From the NCBI GenBank assembly GCA_013330925.1, contig DUHJ01000005.1, forward strand, positions 469 through 6,226: 5,758 nucleotides of DNA, written 5' to 3'. The DNA comes from Candidatus Poseidoniaceae archaeon (GTDB lineage Archaea > Thermoplasmatota > Poseidoniia > Poseidoniales > Poseidoniaceae). Of this stretch, positions 3,103-5,758 are shown piece by piece (position 1 is the stretch's first letter; every line of letters starts with the position of its first letter). A model generated the notes under the pieces. It saw nothing but the letters and a program-made list of their open reading frames with translations. It searched no databases and was not told the DNA's origin. Both the position numbers and the translations under genes were made by a program.

Positions 3103-5758
3103 TCAGTTCTCCTCGAACTTGAATCCGCAGTCGCACTCGGTGGCGTCCGCTGCAACGTCCTTCATGCAGATCGGGCAAGACTTGGTATCTGCCGATTCGA
3201 CCTCCGCGTCGTCGCTTTCGGATGCTTCCGCTTCTTCCTCGGCTTCTGCGGCGCCCTCGTCCTCGGAAGAATCACCGTGTGCTTCGTTCCATGCGGTGGC
3301 GGCGTCCTCCAACTCCTGCTTCTTGAGGTAGTTGTTGCCGTCGTGGTCGAACGCGGCGGCGTGGGCGATGAAGGCGTCACGGTGCTCGCTGTCGATGCCG
3401 TGGGCGTCCATGACGCGGTCGAGCACGTCGTCTCGGAACTTCACCGCAGGTGCACTCTCAACTTCCTCGGAAGCCTCTTCGGCTTCTGCAGGTGCTTCGG
3501 GTTCTGCGTCATCGTCCTCGATTTCGTCGCCAAAGACGGCGCCGTGGAAGGTGTTGAGGAGGTCGGTGTCGATGTCTCCTTCGCCCTTGATCATGTAGGC
3601 CACGTCGATGCGCTCGGCCTTGCCGACGCTTGGAAGATGCCAGATGACGGTGGTGCCTGTGGCGTCCGTCTCCTGGCTGGTCTCAACGTTCTCGAGGGCC
3701 GAGTTGTTCGCACGCACTTCGCAGTCCGTCATCTCGTAGCCGGGCGGAATGACGTCCTTGAGCTGGACGTCAGCCAGGGGCGTGTCGCCGTTGTTCTCGA
3801 AGAGGATCAGCACTTCGTAACGGCCACGCCCTCCGACCTTCAAGGCCTGCTTGCCCGCCGAAAAGTCACGGCGGTTGTGGACAACACGGACCGATGGAGC
3901 CGACTCGACGTCACGCTCACAGACTGGGCCAAAGCGCTCGCAACTGAATTCGCCACGGATTGGGGCGTCCACGCGTTCGTTCTGAGGCGAAGGGTCGGGC
4001 GCCACGAGGTCGTAGGTCACGACCACGACTTCGCCGGGAGCCATGCCGATGGGACCCTTGCGCCCGATGGTCAAGGTCAGGGTGTGACCTGCGCCGTCAG
4101 GGCTGTGGTGTTCGCCTTCGAGGGTGATGCCTTCGCTGACATCGGCCTTGAATTGCTCGGGAGGCAGGGATTGTCCGGCCTGCTTGATCTTCAGGGTCGA
4201 GCTGTCCACGGCGTGGAACACGCCAGGGATGTCGTCGGTGAGACGCATCAGGTTGATGACGGACGAACCGGTGTTGGTGATGCGGATCTCTGCCTGAACA
4301 GTTTGCTCACGGTAGGAATGGAGCTTCGATTTGCTGTAGGACTTCTCCACCGTTGCGTCAACGATGGCCAAATCGCGTGGCGTCATTGTGAGCGTACCCT
4401 CGGTGGTGGCGCTGGTGCGCGGCAGCACGGTGTAGGAGAGTTCCCACGTCAGGTCCGGCTTCTCGGCCGAGGCAACGCTGACCGATTCAGACCGCCACTC
4501 GCCATGGGGAGCGACGTCTTCGTTCACGTCGCTGAAGTCGAACAGCAACTCATCGCTGCCTTTGAGCCGAGCCTGAAGCTTGACCAAGTCCACGGCAAAG
4601 GAGGAACGGTTCTCGAACACGGCGGTGACTTCCCACGTGTCAGGGCGTTCACCTTCGACGGATCGCATGTAAGCGAAACCGCGGCAGAAGGCGTCCAAAT
4701 CCTCGAAGTTCATCGTGGACAGGGCGGCGTCAGCACGGTAGGTGGCGGTGGCCGCACCGCTGGAAACGGGGTCCTTGCCGGTGGCGACGAGGGTTCCTCG
4801 CACCACGATGGTGCTCGATGCACCGACGTCAAGGTGGCCGACGTCCCACGTGAGCGTACCGTCCTCAACGGTGGCGTGCTCCACTTCTGTGACGTTCATG
4901 CCGTCAGGAAGCGGGCGGGTCACGACGACATCGTGCAAACCGGTGGACGCAACGTTGCGGACCTCCAATTCGAGGGAAATCGTGTTCTCAGCGCCCATGG
5001 CCAAGGAAAGCGAGCGCTCCTTGTCCCGAGCCGGGTTGGTGTCGAAGCGCTCTGCCATCATCAGCATGTTGCGGTCGGACACGGTGTACGACACGGCATG
5101 CTCCTGACCGGGCTCCAGTTCTTCGACGCTCACCACGTTCCCCTTGAGGTTCGTCGAGGACGAATCGGACATGACGGCGTCCACGTCGTAGACACGGTCG
5201 TCCTTGGAAGGGTTCGACAGCGTAAGGGTCCCCGTGACCTTCTGCTTGGTCACGTGACCGTCCGCATCCACGGTGGTGTCTTCCACTTCGTGAATGCTTC
5301 CTTCGAGCTTGTCGCCCGCAATGCTGTCGACTTCGTCGGAGGACCGCAAGACTGCACCGGCAACCACGCCAGACAGGCCTTCTTCGGTTGCGTCCACCTT
5401 GTCCTCGCCTGCGCCCTGTACGCCCTCAACAGGGAGGGCTGCGGTCAGGTCAGGGAGGTCTGCAGGCGGCTCGGGTGGTGCCATCAAGGCATCCGCCGCC
5501 AGAGGATCAGCGGGAGGAGCGGGGGGCGCGAGAAGTGCATCCGCTGCCAGCGGATCAAGCCCAGCAGGGGCGGGTGGGGCAGGCATGGCCAACGGGTCCT
5601 CGGCAGGCATGTCGAGCGCGGGTGGCGCCGGAGGTGCGAGCAAAGCATCCGCGGCGAGCGGGTCAAGGCCTGGCGGAGCGGGTGGGGCTGCGAGCGCGTC
5701 CATGCCGGGAGGGGCAGGAGGTGCGGGCATGGCCAAGGGGTCCTCGGCCGGCGCTTCG
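3103..5758 (-). CDS. Giant modular protein: Pro/Ala repeats, DUF11-like beta-sandwich modules, EF-hand, zinc ribbon (5' end outside window)
   Basis: Open to the window edge; 884 residues are visible, counted from the codon at 5757-5755. No true start is seen, since the frame continues upstream inside the repeat tract. Modules: Pro/Ala-rich repeats (1-100); about five beta-rich modules near 135-229, 251-343, 354-457, 462-605 and 622-743. Modules 2, 4 and 5 look DUF11-like (LPDGM with LTWDVGHLDVGASSTIVV; DDIPGVF with MAPGEVVVVTYD; DVIPPGYEM with VIWHLPSVGKAERIDVAY). Then come an acidic linker (744-770), an EF-hand with loop DHDGNNYLKKQE (804-815; ligand positions Asp804, Asp806, Asn808, Glu815), a second Asp/Glu/Ala/Ser-rich linker (828-859), and a zinc ribbon with Cys861, Cys864, Cys875 and Cys877 (CPIC-X10-CDCGFKF), resembling UPF0547-type ribbons. 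No membrane segment or signal peptide is visible. Function is unknown; a scaffold or surface/adhesion role is only inference. Confidence 0.9.
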   Translation of the reverse strand, partial: EAPAEDPLAMPAPPAPPGMDALAAPPAPPGLDPLAADALLAPPAPPALDMPAEDPLAMPAPPAPAGLDPLAADALLAPPAPPADPLAADALMAPPEPPADLPDLTAALPVEGVQGAGEDKVDATEEGLSGVVAGAVLRSSDEVDSIAGDKLEGSIHEVEDTTVDADGHVTKQKVTGTLTLSNPSKDDRVYDVDAVMSDSSSTNLKGNVVSVEELEPGQEHAVSYTVSDRNMLMMAERFDTNPARDKERSLSLAMGAENTISLELEVRNVASTGLHDVVVTRPLPDGMNVTEVEHATVEDGTLTWDVGHLDVGASSTIVVRGTLVATGKDPVSSGAATATYRADAALSTMNFEDLDAFCRGFAYMRSVEGERPDTWEVTAVFENRSSFAVDLVKLQARLKGSDELLFDFSDVNEDVAPHGEWRSESVSVASAEKPDLTWELSYTVLPRTSATTEGTLTMTPRDLAIVDATVEKSYSKSKLHSYREQTVQAEIRITNTGSSVINLMRLTDDIPGVFHAVDSSTLKIKQAGQSLPPEQFKADVSEGITLEGEHHSPDGAGHTLTLTIGRKGPIGMAPGEVVVVTYDLVAPDPSPQNERVDAPIRGEFSCERFGPVCERDVESAPSVRVVHNRRDFSAGKQALKVGGRGRYEVLILFENNGDTPLADVQLKDVIPPGYEMTDCEVRANNSALENVETSQETDATGTTVIWHLPSVGKAERIDVAYMIKGEGDIDTDLLNTFHGAVFGDEIEDDDAEPEAPAEAEEASEEVESAPAVKFRDDVLDRVMDAHGIDSEHRDAFIAHAAAFDHDGNNYLKKQELEDAATAWNEAHGDSSEDEGAAEAEEEAEASESDDAEVESADTKSCPICMKDVAADATECDCGFKFEEN
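3127..3177 (-). other. Zinc-ribbon motif at the C-terminus of the giant protein
   Basis: These codons run from the first to the last of four cysteines, CPIC-X10-CDC followed by GFKF, seven residues before the stop. The CxxC/CxC spacing and the aromatic residues after the last Cys are what I recall of UPF0547-like zinc ribbons. It most probably binds one zinc ion and serves as an interaction tag. Confidence 0.75.
3313..3348 (-). other. EF-hand calcium-binding loop of the giant protein
   Basis: The twelve codons encode DHDGNNYLKKQE. Positions 1, 3, 5 and 12 are Asp, Asp, Asn and Glu, position 6 is Asn instead of the usual Gly, and position 8 is Leu. Helix-like segments flank it (DAFIAHAAAF before, LEDAATAWNEAH after). 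The preceding segment VLDRVMDAHGIDSEH might be a degenerate partner hand, but it lacks a clear loop. Confidence 0.75.
5458..5758 (-). repeat. Pro/Ala-rich coding tandem repeat tract
   Basis: The encoded protein alternates APPAPP-type stretches with DPLAADALL or AEDPLAM blocks. At DNA level a 26-base element starting GCATGGCC occurs at 5583-5608 and 5727-5752 with two mismatches, 144 bases (48 codons) apart. A second element starting GCATCCGC occurs at 5489, 5537 and 5645, 48 and 108 bases apart. Units are therefore irregular multiples of codons and the frame is kept. The tract continues past the window end, so its total length is unknown. Such tracts often act as flexible spacers and vary between strains by slippage or recombination. 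Confidence 0.85.

Noticed and set aside
2589..3155. Minus-strand open frame of 188 codons covering the 139-aa gene
   Set aside because: It overlaps the ends of both neighbouring minus-strand genes, is Arg/His-rich and irregular, and has poorer codon statistics than the plus-strand frame 2682-3101.
5734..5736. TTG at 5736 as the start of the giant gene
   Set aside because: The frame stays open to the window edge and the upstream codons (AEDP) continue the same repeat, so this Leu codon is internal.

Overview
The window looks like archaeal DNA with high GC content and very tight gene packing. The basis is three neighbouring minus-strand genes of archaeal type: an Oxa1/YidC-superfamily membrane protein (DUF106), an archaeal CMP kinase (cmk) and the H/ACA pseudouridine synthase Cbf5. 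This order is part of the conserved archaeal block secY-adk-DUF106-cmk-(rpl14e)-cbf5. The composition and the low-complexity Pro/Ala-rich proteins would fit a planktonic Thermoplasmatota lineage such as Marine Group II (Poseidoniales), but that placement is inference.

Layout: 1-146 holds the ambiguous end of plus-strand material. This is a possible gene tail ending at 57, then a 21-codon reading frame (81-146) whose stop directly abuts the cbf5 stop. The minus-strand operon, 2592 down to 147, is DUF106, cmk, cbf5. DUF106 and cmk are separated by 2 nt, and cmk and cbf5 overlap by 4 nt (ATGA). The 89-nt gap 2593-2681 lies between divergent starts and carries a perfect 6-bp inverted repeat. At 2682-3101 is an unrecognised plus-strand gene of 139 aa. 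At 3103-5758 is a minus-strand giant gene whose 5' end lies beyond the window. Its order is a Pro/Ala repeat tract, about five beta-sandwich (DUF11-like) modules, an acidic linker, an EF-hand, a second acidic linker and a C-terminal zinc ribbon.

How they work together: the operon joins membrane-protein insertion (DUF106), pyrimidine nucleotide supply (CMP to CDP) and rRNA pseudouridylation, all functions tied to growth and translation. The two genes to the right are not obviously related to it. The most unusual item is the giant modular protein. It mixes modules usually seen outside the cell (DUF11-like, EF-hand) with a C-terminal zinc ribbon usually seen inside it, and no membrane segment lies in the visible 884 residues. 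No mobile elements, CRISPR arrays, tRNAs or rRNAs were seen. No stretch longer than 300 bases lacks a gene.
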